From positions 1 through 40,537 of the forward strand of contig CAYGSU010000036.1 of NCBI GenBank assembly GCA_964352715.1: DNA of 40,537 nt, in the 5' to 3' direction. This DNA is from JAVKBW01 sp964352715. GTDB lineage: Bacteria; Pseudomonadota; Alphaproteobacteria; UBA8366; Aestuariispiraceae. The position numbers and the translations under genes are program-made. Every line of letters starts with the position of its first letter. The stretch's first letter is position 1. The notes under the pieces were generated by a model. It had not been told where the DNA came from, did no database searches, and saw only the letters and a program-made list of their open reading frames with translations. This document shows positions 16,147 to 24,778 of the stretch, piece after piece.

Positions 16147-16590
16147 TCACGCCTCCCAGTCGGTCGTGCGCAGATGCTGGAATTCTTCCGGTGACAGAAT
16201 GGGCACATTGGGATCGGGTGTGTAATAGTCGCCGGCGTCTTCGGTGAAAATCTGCGCGACCATTGTCAGGCCGGTCGGCTGGTCCAGCGTCCCGGTAAAG
16301 ATTGACGTGCGGTCGCTATCCAGTCGCTTGTAAAACAGGTTGCTGCCGCAGCATGCACAGAAGCCGCGTTTCGCGAAGTCGGACGACGCGAACCATGTCA
16401 GTTTCCCTTCCGGGTCGTCGATTGTCATGTCGCAATCGCGGGTCGATGTCGCCGCGACATGGAAGCCGCTGGTTTTCTGGCACATTCGGCAATGACAGGC
16501 GACGACCGGGCGCAATTTGCCGGTTGTCTCATAGCGAACAGCGCCGCAAAGGCAGCCACCCGCGTGTTCCGTCAATTCCGTATCCGGCAT
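16147..16590 (-). CDS. GFA-family zinc protein (glutathione-dependent formaldehyde-activating-like)
   Basis: A 147-residue cytosolic member of the GFA/CENP-V fold. The zinc ligands are all present: Cys13 and Cys15 in GGCLCGAVRYE, Cys32-x-Cys34-x2-Cys37 in ACHCRMCQKTSG, and Cys78/Cys81 in GFCACCGSNLFY. Gfa of Paracoccus binds glutathione and may speed hydroxymethyl-glutathione formation, but most family members have no proven reaction. ATG 16590 is chosen because GGGAAG precedes it; longer in-frame starts at 16620 and 16650 lack this. It converges on putA and shares its strand with the iron alcohol dehydrogenase upstream. One of three GFA genes in the window; the C-terminal tail differs from the two at 37.7-38.6 kb. 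Confidence 0.88.
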   Translation of the reverse strand: MPDTELTEHAGGCLCGAVRYETTGKLRPVVACHCRMCQKTSGFHVAATSTRDCDMTIDDPEGKLTWFASSDFAKRGFCACCGSNLFYKRLDSDRTSIFTGTLDQPTGLTMVAQIFTEDAGDYYTPDPNVPILSPEEFQHLRTTDWEA

Positions 16591-16704
16591 GTCTGTTCTT
16601 CCCACAGAAAGTTTAAGCATGAAACATGCCGGCATCTCTGCCCTGTACACAAACGATGAAATCTCACACCGGTCTTTAGGAAAACTGAGTGTGGCCTGCT
16701 TCGG

Positions 16705-17859
16705 CTAGCTGTTCATCGCCATCACAGCATCGGCGAAACGGGCGATATCCGCATCGCTGACCGGCCTGACGGTTGAATCGCGCGAAAAGGCCGTTTCCGA
16801 TGTCAGCATTTCCCGTTCAAGATCAGCCACATCGAATGCCTTGAAACTGTCAGGAAGTTTTCTTGCAACACCGCAGCGGTCCATCAGGTCGCTGAACCAG
16901 GCATTGAAGGCCGGGCCATCACCGGAAAGACCACAGGCAGCGGCGGCCGCGGCAAACGGCCCATTATCCGTCTCAAGCTGCCAGCCGAAAATCACTTCCT
17001 GTCCGATGGCCGTTGCAAAGCCGTGGTGGATCGGCGCAAGGGCGGCCAGTGCGTGGGAAATATTGTGCGCCATCGCGACATTACAGTTGTCGATGGAAAT
17101 GCCGGCATAGGCGGAACCCAGCAGCATCCGGCCTCTTGCCTCGAGATTGCCGGGTTCCTTTACGGCTGTTTCAAGCGCGCCGGAAATCATTTTAAGCGCG
17201 TGATGTGCGTAAACGTCGTTGCCGGCATGACGCCAGTTGTTGGTACAGGATTCCAGCGCGTGCACAAAAGCGTCCAGGCCGGTCCACGCGGTCAGGTGAG
17301 GCGGCAGGCTGACCGTCAGTTCCGGGTCGAGGATCACTGCGGACGGTTTGGTTTTGGTGCTCCAGATCCAGTGCTTCTTGCCGTTCTCGCCGTGAAAGAT
17401 GTTGGTCGAGGACAGCTCCGAACCGGTGCCTGCCGTGGTCGGAATGCAGATTTTCGGCACGCCGGGCCCGGGAAGCGAATCCGCCACCATCGCGAAATCC
17501 GCCGGTCCTTTGCCGGTCGGGGCAATGGTCGCCGCTGATTTACCGATATCCATCGCCGATCCGCCGCCCATGCAGATTACGATGTCGGCTTTCGACGTGC
17601 GCACGAAGTCGGTGGCGGCTTCGACATGTGACTGATGCGGTTCGCCTGCAATATCGGAGAATACATGCAGCTTGATGCCCGCATTGCTCAGCGATGCTTC
17701 CAGATCACCCGACAACCCCATCTGATGAAGCGCACCGTCGATGACAAGAACGGCTGATGTCGCATCCGGTGTGACGCTGCGGATATCACCAGCAAGGCGC
17801 TTCACCCGGCCAGCGCCGAAATGGATGGCCGGAATGGAATTCAGGGAGAAATCTGACAT
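16705..17859 (-). CDS. Iron-containing alcohol dehydrogenase
   Basis: A 384-residue group III alcohol dehydrogenase. The NAD-binding half has MGGGSAMDIGKSAA and PTTAGTGSELS. The metal ligands are visible as Asp and His in GLDAFVHALES and two His in HNISHALAALAPIHHGFATA. Such enzymes oxidise primary alcohols, diols or hydroxy acids, or reduce the aldehydes, in the cytosol; the substrate is not predictable. ATG 17859 is preferred to a codon 57 bases upstream because GGAAAG lies before it and the homologous core starts soon after. Divergent from modA. It lies 114 bases upstream of the GFA gene on the same strand and could be co-transcribed with it. Confidence 0.9.
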   Translation of the reverse strand: MSDFSLNSIPAIHFGAGRVKRLAGDIRSVTPDATSAVLVIDGALHQMGLSGDLEASLSNAGIKLHVFSDIAGEPHQSHVEAATDFVRTSKADIVICMGGGSAMDIGKSAATIAPTGKGPADFAMVADSLPGPGVPKICIPTTAGTGSELSSTNIFHGENGKKHWIWSTKTKPSAVILDPELTVSLPPHLTAWTGLDAFVHALESCTNNWRHAGNDVYAHHALKMISGALETAVKEPGNLEARGRMLLGSAYAGISIDNCNVAMAHNISHALAALAPIHHGFATAIGQEVIFGWQLETDNGPFAAAAAACGLSGDGPAFNAWFSDLMDRCGVARKLPDSFKAFDVADLEREMLTSETAFSRDSTVRPVSDADIARFADAVMAMNS

Positions 17860-18053
17860 CTGTAGTAACTTTCCAAGCGGTTGGGGGAACGGTTGCCTTT
17901 CCGCAACGCCGTACAACCGATTTCGTTCTCTGCCAAGCCGGATTCCGGCTGGTCTCTGCTGATTTGAGGACTGACTACCGGGCCGGGTCCGTTTAATCTA
18001 TGGTTCGTGGCGAAATAGCTACAGTTCGTTGGCATTCTATAGAAGGCAGCCGC
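17860..18053. other. Divergent spacer between Fe-ADH and modA, with a small hairpin
   Basis: A 194-base spacer with a hairpin AGCCGG (17936-17941), loop ATT, CCGGCT (17945-17950) and no T-run. I looked for the ModE-type palindrome with TATA-rich halves before modA and found none, so molybdenum control is not visible here. The ribosome binding site of modA is AGAAGG at about 18041-18046. Confidence 0.45.
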
Positions 18054-18827
18054 ATGGGCTTTCCCGAAACACTGCGCCGCGTTACGGCTTTTTTGCTGGC
18101 TGTCCTTGCGGCATCGATGGTCAGTATGGGCGCATCGGCCAGTGAGGTCAGGGTGGCTGTTGCGGCGAATTTCGCCGGTGCGCTGGCGGAAATTGCCGAC
18201 AGGTATTCAGCCGAAACCGGCAATGATGTCCGGGTCAGCATCGGCTCCACAGGCCTGCTCTATACACAGATCACCCAGGGAGCCCCCTTTGATGTTTTCT
18301 TGGCGGCCGATCAGGAACGCCCGGCGCGTCTCGTGCAGGATGGCCTCGCCGATCCTGCGAGCCGCTTTACCTATGCGAAAGGCCGCCTGGTTCTTTACAG
18401 CGCTATGCCGGGACTGGTTGACGGGATCGACATTCTTAAATCGGACACGATAGATCGACTGGCGATGGCCAATCCGAAAACCGCTCCCTACGGCAAGGCG
18501 GCAGAAGATGTGCTGAAAGCCTATGGCCTGTTCGATTCCTGGAAGGGCCGCATCGTGCAAGGTGTGAATATTAGCCAGACTTATCAGTTCGTTGCGACCG
18601 GCAGTGTCGATCTGGGTTTTGTCGCTCTGTCGCAGATCGTGCGGCATGCCGAAGGCTCTCGGTGGATCGTGCCATCCGACAGGCACGCCTCGCTGGCGCA
18701 GGATGCGGTGCTGCTGGACCAGGGTCGGGCGAACCCCGCTGCTGCCGGCTTCCTGTCCTATCTTCGTTCGCCGGAAGGCGTCTTGCTAATTGAGGCATGG
18801 GGCTATGAAGTGCCGGCAGGGTCGTAA
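18054..18827 (+). CDS. modA: Molybdate ABC transporter, periplasmic binding protein
   Basis: A 257-residue exported binding protein for molybdate (or tungstate). The signal peptide ends near SASASE (about residue 23). The mature part starts VRVAVAANFAGALAEIA and has the ModA hallmarks GSTGLLYTQITQGAPFDVFLAAD, then NPKTAPYG and SVDLGFVALSQI. Start ATG 18054 follows AGAAGG and is preferred to an upstream ATG at 18000 that would place 18 residues before the signal peptide. The stop is two bases before the GTG of modB, so modABC is one operon. Its length and motifs are normal for ModA. Confidence 0.94.
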   Translation: MGFPETLRRVTAFLLAVLAASMVSMGASASEVRVAVAANFAGALAEIADRYSAETGNDVRVSIGSTGLLYTQITQGAPFDVFLAADQERPARLVQDGLADPASRFTYAKGRLVLYSAMPGLVDGIDILKSDTIDRLAMANPKTAPYGKAAEDVLKAYGLFDSWKGRIVQGVNISQTYQFVATGSVDLGFVALSQIVRHAEGSRWIVPSDRHASLAQDAVLLDQGRANPAAAGFLSYLRSPEGVLLIEAWGYEVPAGS

Positions 18828-18829
18828 CC

Positions 18830-19519
18830 GTGGGATCGATTGACGTGTCGGAATTATGGACAACCGTCTGGCTGACGCTGGAACTGGCAACCCTGACCAC
18901 TGTCGCGCTGCTTGTTATCGGTACGCCCATCGCGTGGTGGCTGGCGCGGTCCGACTGGCGCTGGAAGGAAGTGGTTGCCGCCATCGTCGCGATGCCGCTG
19001 GTGCTGCCGCCGACGGTGCTGGGTTTCTATCTGCTGATCGCGCTGGGGCCGGATGGGCCGGGCGGCGCGGTGGCCGGTCTTTACGGCGCGAAGTCAATGG
19101 CGTTCCGGTTCGAGGGTCTCGTCATTGGCTCCATCGTCTATTCCCTTCCCTTTGTGGTGCAGCCGGTACGCAATGCGTTTCATTCTATCGGCGACCGACC
19201 GCTTGAAGTAGCGGCGACGTTGCGCGCTTCGCCATGGACGGCGTTCTGGACCGTTGCGGTGCCAATGGCCCGGCCCGGTTTTGTCACCGGCGCGGTTCTC
19301 GGCTTTGCCCATACAATCGGTGAATTCGGTGTCGTGCTGATGATCGGCGGATCGATCCCCGGCGAAACCAAAGTGCTTTCCGTCACCATCTACGAGCTGG
19401 TTGAAACCCTGCGCTGGACCGAAGCGCATATTCTCGCAGGCGGCCTGCTGGCTTTCTCCTTTGCTGTCATCCTCGCCATGATGCTTCTCGAAAAACGCAT
19501 CGGATGGGTTTTCAAGTGA
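18830..19519 (+). CDS. modB: Molybdate ABC transporter, permease
   Basis: A 229-residue inner-membrane permease with five to six hydrophobic segments. The cytoplasmic EAA loop (EVAATLRASPWTAFWTVAVP then ARPGFVTG) contacts ModC and is followed by GEFGVVLMIGGSIPGET, both typical of ModB. The start is GTG 18830, two bases after the modA stop, preceded by CAGGG. Its 3' end overlaps modC. It forms a dimer with two ModC subunits in known systems. Confidence 0.95.
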   Translation: MGSIDVSELWTTVWLTLELATLTTVALLVIGTPIAWWLARSDWRWKEVVAAIVAMPLVLPPTVLGFYLLIALGPDGPGGAVAGLYGAKSMAFRFEGLVIGSIVYSLPFVVQPVRNAFHSIGDRPLEVAATLRASPWTAFWTVAVPMARPGFVTGAVLGFAHTIGEFGVVLMIGGSIPGETKVLSVTIYELVETLRWTEAHILAGGLLAFSFAVILAMMLLEKRIGWVFK

Positions 19520-20637
19520 CCGGCGACGCGGAGTCTCTGACAGGATCGTTTCGGGGGTCGCTTGGCGATTTCTCGCTCGATGTCCGGATCGATATGCCAA
19601 TGCGTGGGGTCACCGCGCTGTTCGGACCGTCAGGCAGCGGCAAGACGACGATCCTTCGTTGTGTCGCCGGATTGTCGCGGATGGCGGGCCATCTGACGGT
19701 CGGCGGGTCGGTCTGGCAGGATGACGACAATGGTGTCTTCCGAAAACCGCATACCCGCGCCATTGGCTATGTCTTTCAGGAAGCGAGCCTGTTTCCGCAT
19801 CTGTCGGTTCGCCAGAACATGCTGTATGCCGCCAAGGGCCGGACATCCGGCGAGTCCGTGCGTGGCCTCGCGTTCGATGATGTTGTGGATTTTCTGGGTG
19901 CACGGTCTTTGCTCGATCGCAACCCGGCAGGCCTTTCCGGTGGTGAAAGACAGCGGGTCGCCATCGGGCGCGCGTTGTTGTCGCAACCGCGCCTGTTGCT
20001 GATGGATGAACCGCTTTCGGCGCTGGATCGCGGCGCGAAGGAGGAAATTCTTCCCTATCTGGAATCGCTGCACGAAGCCCTTGATGTGCCGGTCCTGTAT
20101 GTCAGTCACGATATTGGTGAAGCGTCGCGGCTGGCCGACCGGATGATTGTTCTGTCGAAGGGAAGGATCGCAGCGGAAGGGACCATTGACGACGTGCTGC
20201 AGCGGCTTGATCTGCGGCCGGAAACCGGCCGATTCGAGGCCGGCGTCATTTTGCGGGCGAAGGTGATTTCCAACAATCCCGACTTTCTGACCACGCAGCT
20301 CGACCTGCAGGGGCAGTCGCTGACCATACCAGGCACCGACCTGCCGGCCGGACAGGAAATCCGTATCCGCATCCGGGCCCGTGATGTTGCACTGGCGACC
20401 GAACGCCCGGTCGGCATCAGCATTCGCAATGTTCTGTCCGGCACGATTGACGAAATTGTCGAGGAACAGGACAGCGCATTCGCTGAAACGCTGATTGATC
20501 TCGGCGGCCCCCGGCTCAGGGTGCGGATCACACGCGATGCGCTCGCCGAGCTGCAGCTGACGGTCGGCATGCCGGTCTATGCCCTGATCAAGTCGGTTTC
20601 GTTTGACCGTCGAACCATGGTTGCCGTCCGCGGATAA
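19504..20637 (+). CDS. modC: Molybdate ABC transporter, ATPase with Mop-type C-terminal domain
   Basis: A 377-residue ATPase that drives molybdate import. Walker A is GPSGSGKT (about residues 41-48). The Q-loop lies in FQEASLFPHLSV, the ABC signature is LSGGERQRVAIGRALL, Walker B is LLLMDEPLSALD, and the switch His is in VSHDIGEA. The C-terminal region (about 290-370) resembles the Mop/TOBE domain that binds molybdate and inhibits transport when the metal is abundant. ATG 19504 overlaps modB by 16 bases. GTG 19516 is an alternative start with a 4-base overlap (GTGA) and a better ribosome binding site (GGATGGG), so the true protein may be four residues shorter. Confidence 0.95.
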   Translation: MGFQVTGDAESLTGSFRGSLGDFSLDVRIDMPMRGVTALFGPSGSGKTTILRCVAGLSRMAGHLTVGGSVWQDDDNGVFRKPHTRAIGYVFQEASLFPHLSVRQNMLYAAKGRTSGESVRGLAFDDVVDFLGARSLLDRNPAGLSGGERQRVAIGRALLSQPRLLLMDEPLSALDRGAKEEILPYLESLHEALDVPVLYVSHDIGEASRLADRMIVLSKGRIAAEGTIDDVLQRLDLRPETGRFEAGVILRAKVISNNPDFLTTQLDLQGQSLTIPGTDLPAGQEIRIRIRARDVALATERPVGISIRNVLSGTIDEIVEEQDSAFAETLIDLGGPRLRVRITRDALAELQLTVGMPVYALIKSVSFDRRTMVAVRG

Positions 20638-20669
20638 CGCAGGTCTCACGGTAAATTTAGCGATGGGGG

Positions 20670-20693
20670 GCAGGATTTCCGGTATGATCCTGC
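20670..20693. other. 7-bp inverted repeat after modC
   Basis: GCAGGAT (20670-20676) pairs perfectly with ATCCTGC (20687-20693) around a 10-base loop. It lies 32 bases after the modC stop and 39 before the next start. There is no T-run, so it is either a weak (factor-dependent) transcript end or a regulator site. TATGAT inside it could be a -10 box, but no good -35 box is present at the right distance. Confidence 0.35.
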
Positions 20694-20732
20694 ACCTTGC
20701 CGTTCGCCGTTAATCCAGACCGGAGGTCACCT

Positions 20733-21644
20733 ATGACCAACCCTGCCACCGTCTTTGCTGTTTCGTCGCCAAGGCGTCCTCTTCTGATTGCGCTGGCAAT
20801 GCTGGCAATGCTGATGACTGTGGCGGCTCCGGCTTTCGCCGCGCCTGACGCCGATCTGTGGGACCGCTGGACCGGGCATGATGAGGCATCGACCGAAACC
20901 GTGGATCATTCTGTCTGGGACAGTTTGCTGAAGAAATACATCGTTGACGGCCCGGATGGGTCGGTGCGGGTCTTCTACAGCAACGTTGCCGAGACCGATC
21001 TGAATACCCTGATCGGCTATATCAAATATCTCGAATCCGTAAAGGTGAGCACCCTGAACCGGGACGAGCAATTCGCCTACTGGGTCAACCTGTACAACGC
21101 GGTAACCATGGCGCTGATCGTGCAGACCTACCCGGTCGAAACCATCCGCGATATCGATATCTCGCCGGGCTTTTTCAGTGACGGGCCTTGGGGCAAGAAA
21201 CTGGTGACGGTCGAAGGCGAAGAGGTTTCGCTGGATGATATCGAACACCGCATCCTGCGCCCGATCTGGAAGGACCCGCGCATTCACTATGCCGTCAATT
21301 GTGCATCCATCGGTTGCCCTGACCTGCTGCCACGCGCGCTGACAGAAGCAAATACCGAAACCTATCTTGAGGAGGCCGCGAGGGCCTACGTCAATCACCC
21401 GCGCGGCGCATCGATTGAAAACGGAAAGCTTTATGTTTCCAGCATCTATTCATGGTTCAAGGAGGATTTCGGTGGGTCGGATGCCGGCGTTATCGTGCAT
21501 CTTCGCCAATATGCCGATGCCGATCTTGCCGCTGATCTGGCATCGATCACCGAAATCAGCGGCGACCGGTATGACTGGAGCCTGAATTCCCTGATGATCG
21601 TGCCGAAAACGGCAAAGAACAAAAACATATCGCCCGGCAGTTGA
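20733..21644 (+). CDS. Exported DUF547-domain protein
   Basis: A 303-residue exported protein; the signal peptide ends near PAFAAP (about residue 35). The DUF547 region (about 80-240) is recognised by QFAYWVNLYNAVTMALIV, the GPWGKKLV segment, and IHYAVNCASIGCPDL, which contains the conserved Cys pair. The reaction of DUF547 proteins is not established. ATG 20733 follows GGAGG and is preferred over an ATG at 20697. The next gene starts at a TTG overlapping this stop (TTGA), so it is co-translated with a membrane glycosyltransferase. This is the first gene of a probable four-gene operon at 20.7-24.8 kb. Confidence 0.85.
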   Translation: MTNPATVFAVSSPRRPLLIALAMLAMLMTVAAPAFAAPDADLWDRWTGHDEASTETVDHSVWDSLLKKYIVDGPDGSVRVFYSNVAETDLNTLIGYIKYLESVKVSTLNRDEQFAYWVNLYNAVTMALIVQTYPVETIRDIDISPGFFSDGPWGKKLVTVEGEEVSLDDIEHRILRPIWKDPRIHYAVNCASIGCPDLLPRALTEANTETYLEEAARAYVNHPRGASIENGKLYVSSIYSWFKEDFGGSDAGVIVHLRQYADADLAADLASITEISGDRYDWSLNSLMIVPKTAKNKNISPGS

Positions 21645-23035
21645 CGGCCCGGCGATCCCTTCTTTTCGTGGTGCCGGCCGTTGGTTGCGCGGTGGCAGCC
21701 GTTCTTTACGCCTACCTTTCCGGAGGGCCGGGGAAGGGGACGGTCTTCGGGCTGGAAATGGCGTCAGGCGCGGCGGCCATCGGCATCGGTGCCGGCATTT
21801 TGTATCTCACCCTACCATTGGCGATAAGACACGCGGAGGGTAGCACCGGGGGTGTGCAGATTTTTCTTCTTGCCGGTTTGCTGGCCGGGCTGTTTGCAAG
21901 ACTGGTTCTGTTCGGCTCCGACCCGATTCTTGAAAACGACTACCTCCGCTATCTGTGGGATGGCGCGGTTCTGGCACACGGCGAAAACCCGTATCGGTGG
22001 TCGCCTGCCGAGATCCTTTCCGGTGCCGCACCGGCGGTCCTTCAGCAGTTGGCGGGCGACTCAGCGGGGCTGGTCGAACGGATCGGCTATGCTGATCTTA
22101 GAACCATCTATCCGCCGGTCGGTATCGCTCTGTTCTCGCTTGCTCATGTGGCTGACCCGTGGGGCCTGACAGGGCTGCGATGCCTGTACTTGCTGGCTGA
22201 TATAGCAACGCTTGTCCTGCTGATTGTTCTGTTACGCCGCTTTAGGCGGTCGCCGCTCTGGGTGTTTGTTTACTGGTTGAACCCGCTGGCGGCTCAGATG
22301 ATCTACAACGCCGCCCATATGGACGGGCTGCTCGTGCCGTTTCTGCTGGGCGCGGTTCTGCTCGCGATACGACAATGGCCGCTTGGTGCATCAGTGATTC
22401 TGGTTCTTGCTGCGGGCATCAAGCTATGGCCGGTGCTGCTGGCGCCGCTGCTGTTTCGTCATGCCGCACCGGCGACAGGCCGGTATGTTGGCGCGATGCT
22501 GCTGTTCGCGGCGGGATTTGCATTGCTGTTGCTGCCGTTCTGGCTTTCCGGCCCGGCCGAGACATCGGGTCTGGTTGCCTTCGGCAGCGAGTGGCGCAAA
22601 AACGAGGTGGTCTTCGGCAGTCTGGTTTCGGCGTTTGATGGCCTGCTCACCGCTTTCGATGTACTACGCTTCGATCCCGAACGGTTGGCCCGTCTGACGG
22701 TTGGGGCAGGGCTGGTGGCGCTGGCCTTCTGGCCTGTCGGCCCGCCGGATGACGCCGCGCTCGTGCGGCGCTGCCTTGTAATCGTCGCCAGTCTGTTCAT
22801 TTTGGCGCCGGCCCCGTATCCCTGGTATTTCATCTGGCTGCTGCCGTTTCTGACGCTTGCGCCGATGACGGCGATCCTGACCTGGACGGCGACACTGCCC
22901 TTGTATCAGTTACGGTTTCACCCGTATTTTGAAAGCCATGAAGAGCTTTTCACGAACGGGATTGTCTGGCTGGAACACGGTGTGCCCGTCGTGTTGATCG
23001 CCGCGACCCTTTTGCTCGGCAGGGTGCGCCGATGA
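21641..23035 (+). CDS. Multi-spanning GT-C glycosyltransferase (GT87/mannosyltransferase-like)
   Basis: A 464-residue membrane protein with about eleven to twelve hydrophobic segments. The first periplasmic loop carries NDYLRYLWDGAVLAHGENPY, the acidic D-x-x-R-Y-x-W-D pattern of GT-C enzymes that use polyprenyl-phosphate sugars. Another marker is YWLNPLAAQMIYNAAHMDGL. Start TTG 21641 overlaps the previous stop (TTGA), and ATGA overlap at the end (23032-23035) links it to the GT2 gene. GT-C enzymes act on the periplasmic side. The GT2 neighbour could make the lipid-linked donor. The sugar and acceptor cannot be read; the family call is by pattern and topology. Confidence 0.82.
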   Translation: MTARRSLLFVVPAVGCAVAAVLYAYLSGGPGKGTVFGLEMASGAAAIGIGAGILYLTLPLAIRHAEGSTGGVQIFLLAGLLAGLFARLVLFGSDPILENDYLRYLWDGAVLAHGENPYRWSPAEILSGAAPAVLQQLAGDSAGLVERIGYADLRTIYPPVGIALFSLAHVADPWGLTGLRCLYLLADIATLVLLIVLLRRFRRSPLWVFVYWLNPLAAQMIYNAAHMDGLLVPFLLGAVLLAIRQWPLGASVILVLAAGIKLWPVLLAPLLFRHAAPATGRYVGAMLLFAAGFALLLLPFWLSGPAETSGLVAFGSEWRKNEVVFGSLVSAFDGLLTAFDVLRFDPERLARLTVGAGLVALAFWPVGPPDDAALVRRCLVIVASLFILAPAPYPWYFIWLLPFLTLAPMTAILTWTATLPLYQLRFHPYFESHEELFTNGIVWLEHGVPVVLIAATLLLGRVRR

Positions 23036-23796
23036 GGCATGGCCAGCGCATCGCCGTCGTGATTCCGGCGCTGAACGAGGAACAGGCGATCGGCCGTGTG
23101 ATCTCAGCACTGCCGGACTGGCTGGACCATGTCGTGGTTGCCGACAATGGATCCACCGACGCAACCGCGAACGTCGCTCGTATGCACGGCGCGACCGTGG
23201 TGCATGAGCCGCGACGTGGGTATGGCAGCGCCTGTCTTGCCGCGGTGGCCGCCGTGCCGGAGCCGGTCGACATTCTGGTCTTCCTCGATGCCGATTTAAG
23301 CGATCATCCCGAACAGATGGACCGGCTTGTCGATCCGGTCATCGACGATGATGCCGATCTGGTGATCGGTGCGCGGCAGGCGGCGGGCGGCCCGTCGGGG
23401 ATGACGCCGCAGCAGCGGCTCGGCAATGCACTGGCCTGTCTGCTAATAAGCTGGATTTGGGGGCATCGCTACGCCGATCTTGGACCATTCCGGGCTGTGC
23501 GCTTTTCCGACTATGGCAGACTGGCGATGGCGGACCGCGGATATGGGTGGACAATCGAAATGCAGATCAAGGCGCTGGAACGGGGGATTCGGGTTCGAGA
23601 GACACCGGTCTCGTACCGCCCACGGATCGGAACATCGAAGATATCAGGCACGGTTGTCGGGGTTGTCGGGGCGAGCGCCAGGATTCTTTCTGTGATTGCT
23701 GTAATGGGTTTAAGAAAGATAGTTGGAATGCCACAATTGATGTCCGTCAAATGGAAGTCCGGTGCGCCGGCTCATCCGCGAAATCGACATGGTTAG
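23032..23796 (+). CDS. Family 2 glycosyltransferase (polyprenyl-phosphate sugar synthase type)
   Basis: A 254-residue cytosolic or membrane-associated enzyme. VVIPALNEEQAIGRVI is the nucleotide-sugar entry motif of GT2. The donor site has NGSTDAT and the metal-binding FLDADLSDHPEQM (D-A-D). The later GYGWTIEMQIKALERG segment is the catalytic block typical of dolichol/undecaprenyl-phosphate mannose or glucose synthases. There are no C-terminal membrane helices beyond a weak hydrophobic stretch (ILSVIAVMGL). It overlaps the upstream GT-C gene by four bases (ATGA), supporting a donor-maker plus donor-user pair. The sugar is not known. Confidence 0.86.
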   Translation: MRHGQRIAVVIPALNEEQAIGRVISALPDWLDHVVVADNGSTDATANVARMHGATVVHEPRRGYGSACLAAVAAVPEPVDILVFLDADLSDHPEQMDRLVDPVIDDDADLVIGARQAAGGPSGMTPQQRLGNALACLLISWIWGHRYADLGPFRAVRFSDYGRLAMADRGYGWTIEMQIKALERGIRVRETPVSYRPRIGTSKISGTVVGVVGASARILSVIAVMGLRKIVGMPQLMSVKWKSGAPAHPRNRHG

Positions 23797-23806
23797 GAAT
23801 TAAGGC

Positions 23807-24757
23807 ATGAATACGACCGCGCTGTACCCGAAAACAGATCCCTTCGAAACCTGCAGGGTGCCGGTCGACGATATGCATCGCCTTCATGTGGAACGATATG
23901 GCAATCCGGAAGGCGTGCCGGTGATCGTGCTGCATGGCGGGCCAGGTGCATCCTGGTCACCGCATACGATCCGGTTTTTTGATCCTGCGCGGTATCACAT
24001 CATTGTTTTCGACCAGCGCGGCGCATGGCGGTCGACGCCTCTGGGTGCGCTTAAAGACAATTCGCCGCTTCATTCCATCGGCGATATAGAAACCATTCGC
24101 CGGCTTTTCGGTATCGAACGCTGGCTGGTGTTTGGTTGGTCATGGGGCAGTGCGCTCGCCATTGCCTATGCCGAACATCATACCGAACGATGCGTCGGCG
24201 TTGTCGTTGAAGGCGTGACGCTGTTTCGCCCGGATTTCGAACACTGGGATTTTCACACCAGCCGGGATATTTTCCCCGAAGCCTTTCGCACCATGCAGGC
24301 CTTTGCGCCGGCGGATCGTCGTGATGCCCTGTTCGATTTTTTCGCTGATGCCATACTGTCGGATGACCGGGAACAGGCGTTGGCGGCTGCGGCGGCCTGG
24401 TACGACTACAGCGGCCTGTTGTCGAACGCCCGGCATGTCGACCCGGCGCTGGAGGGCCCGGAAGAACCTGAAGAACTTGTTCTGGCCGGCGCGCGGATTT
24501 CGATGCACTACTGGCGTCACGACGCCTTTCTGAAAACCGATTTCCTGTATCAGAACGCATCGAAGCTCAAAGGCATTCCAGGCGCCATCGTGCATGGCGA
24601 GGTGGATTTCAATTGTCCGGTTGAAGGCGCGCGCCAGCTTCACCAGCAATGGCCGGATGCCGCCCTGCATATCGTACCCGATGCCGGGCATTCGATGTTC
24701 GAGCCGGAAACGTCGAGGCTGCTGAAAGCGGAACTCGACAGGTTCGTGAGCTGGTAA
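23807..24757 (+). CDS. Prolyl-aminopeptidase-like alpha/beta hydrolase (family S33)
   Basis: A 316-residue cytosolic hydrolase of the prolyl iminopeptidase type, which removes N-terminal proline. HGGPGASWSPH gives the oxyanion loop. The nucleophile Ser112 is in GWSWGS, the Asp267 candidate in HGEVDFNCP, and His295 in DAGHS. FDQRGAWRSTPLG corresponds to the usual FDQRGCGRS segment with Cys-Gly replaced by Ala-Trp. The nucleophile motif has Trp in place of the usual Gly (GGSWG). These small changes leave the triad intact, so activity is likely but substrate preference could differ. It lies ten bases after the GT2 gene, with AAGG before ATG 23807, and may be co-transcribed. Confidence 0.86.
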   Translation: MNTTALYPKTDPFETCRVPVDDMHRLHVERYGNPEGVPVIVLHGGPGASWSPHTIRFFDPARYHIIVFDQRGAWRSTPLGALKDNSPLHSIGDIETIRRLFGIERWLVFGWSWGSALAIAYAEHHTERCVGVVVEGVTLFRPDFEHWDFHTSRDIFPEAFRTMQAFAPADRRDALFDFFADAILSDDREQALAAAAAWYDYSGLLSNARHVDPALEGPEEPEELVLAGARISMHYWRHDAFLKTDFLYQNASKLKGIPGAIVHGEVDFNCPVEGARQLHQQWPDAALHIVPDAGHSMFEPETSRLLKAELDRFVSW

Positions 24758-24778
24758 CGGGTGATCGCATGGCCGGCT

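Noticed and set aside
17860..18053. ModE-type molybdenum box before modA
   Set aside because: No TATA-rich palindrome of the expected form was found by eye.
19630..20649. 339-codon frame antisense to modC
   Set aside because: Covers Walker A, signature and Walker B of ModC on the other strand; no domain of its own.
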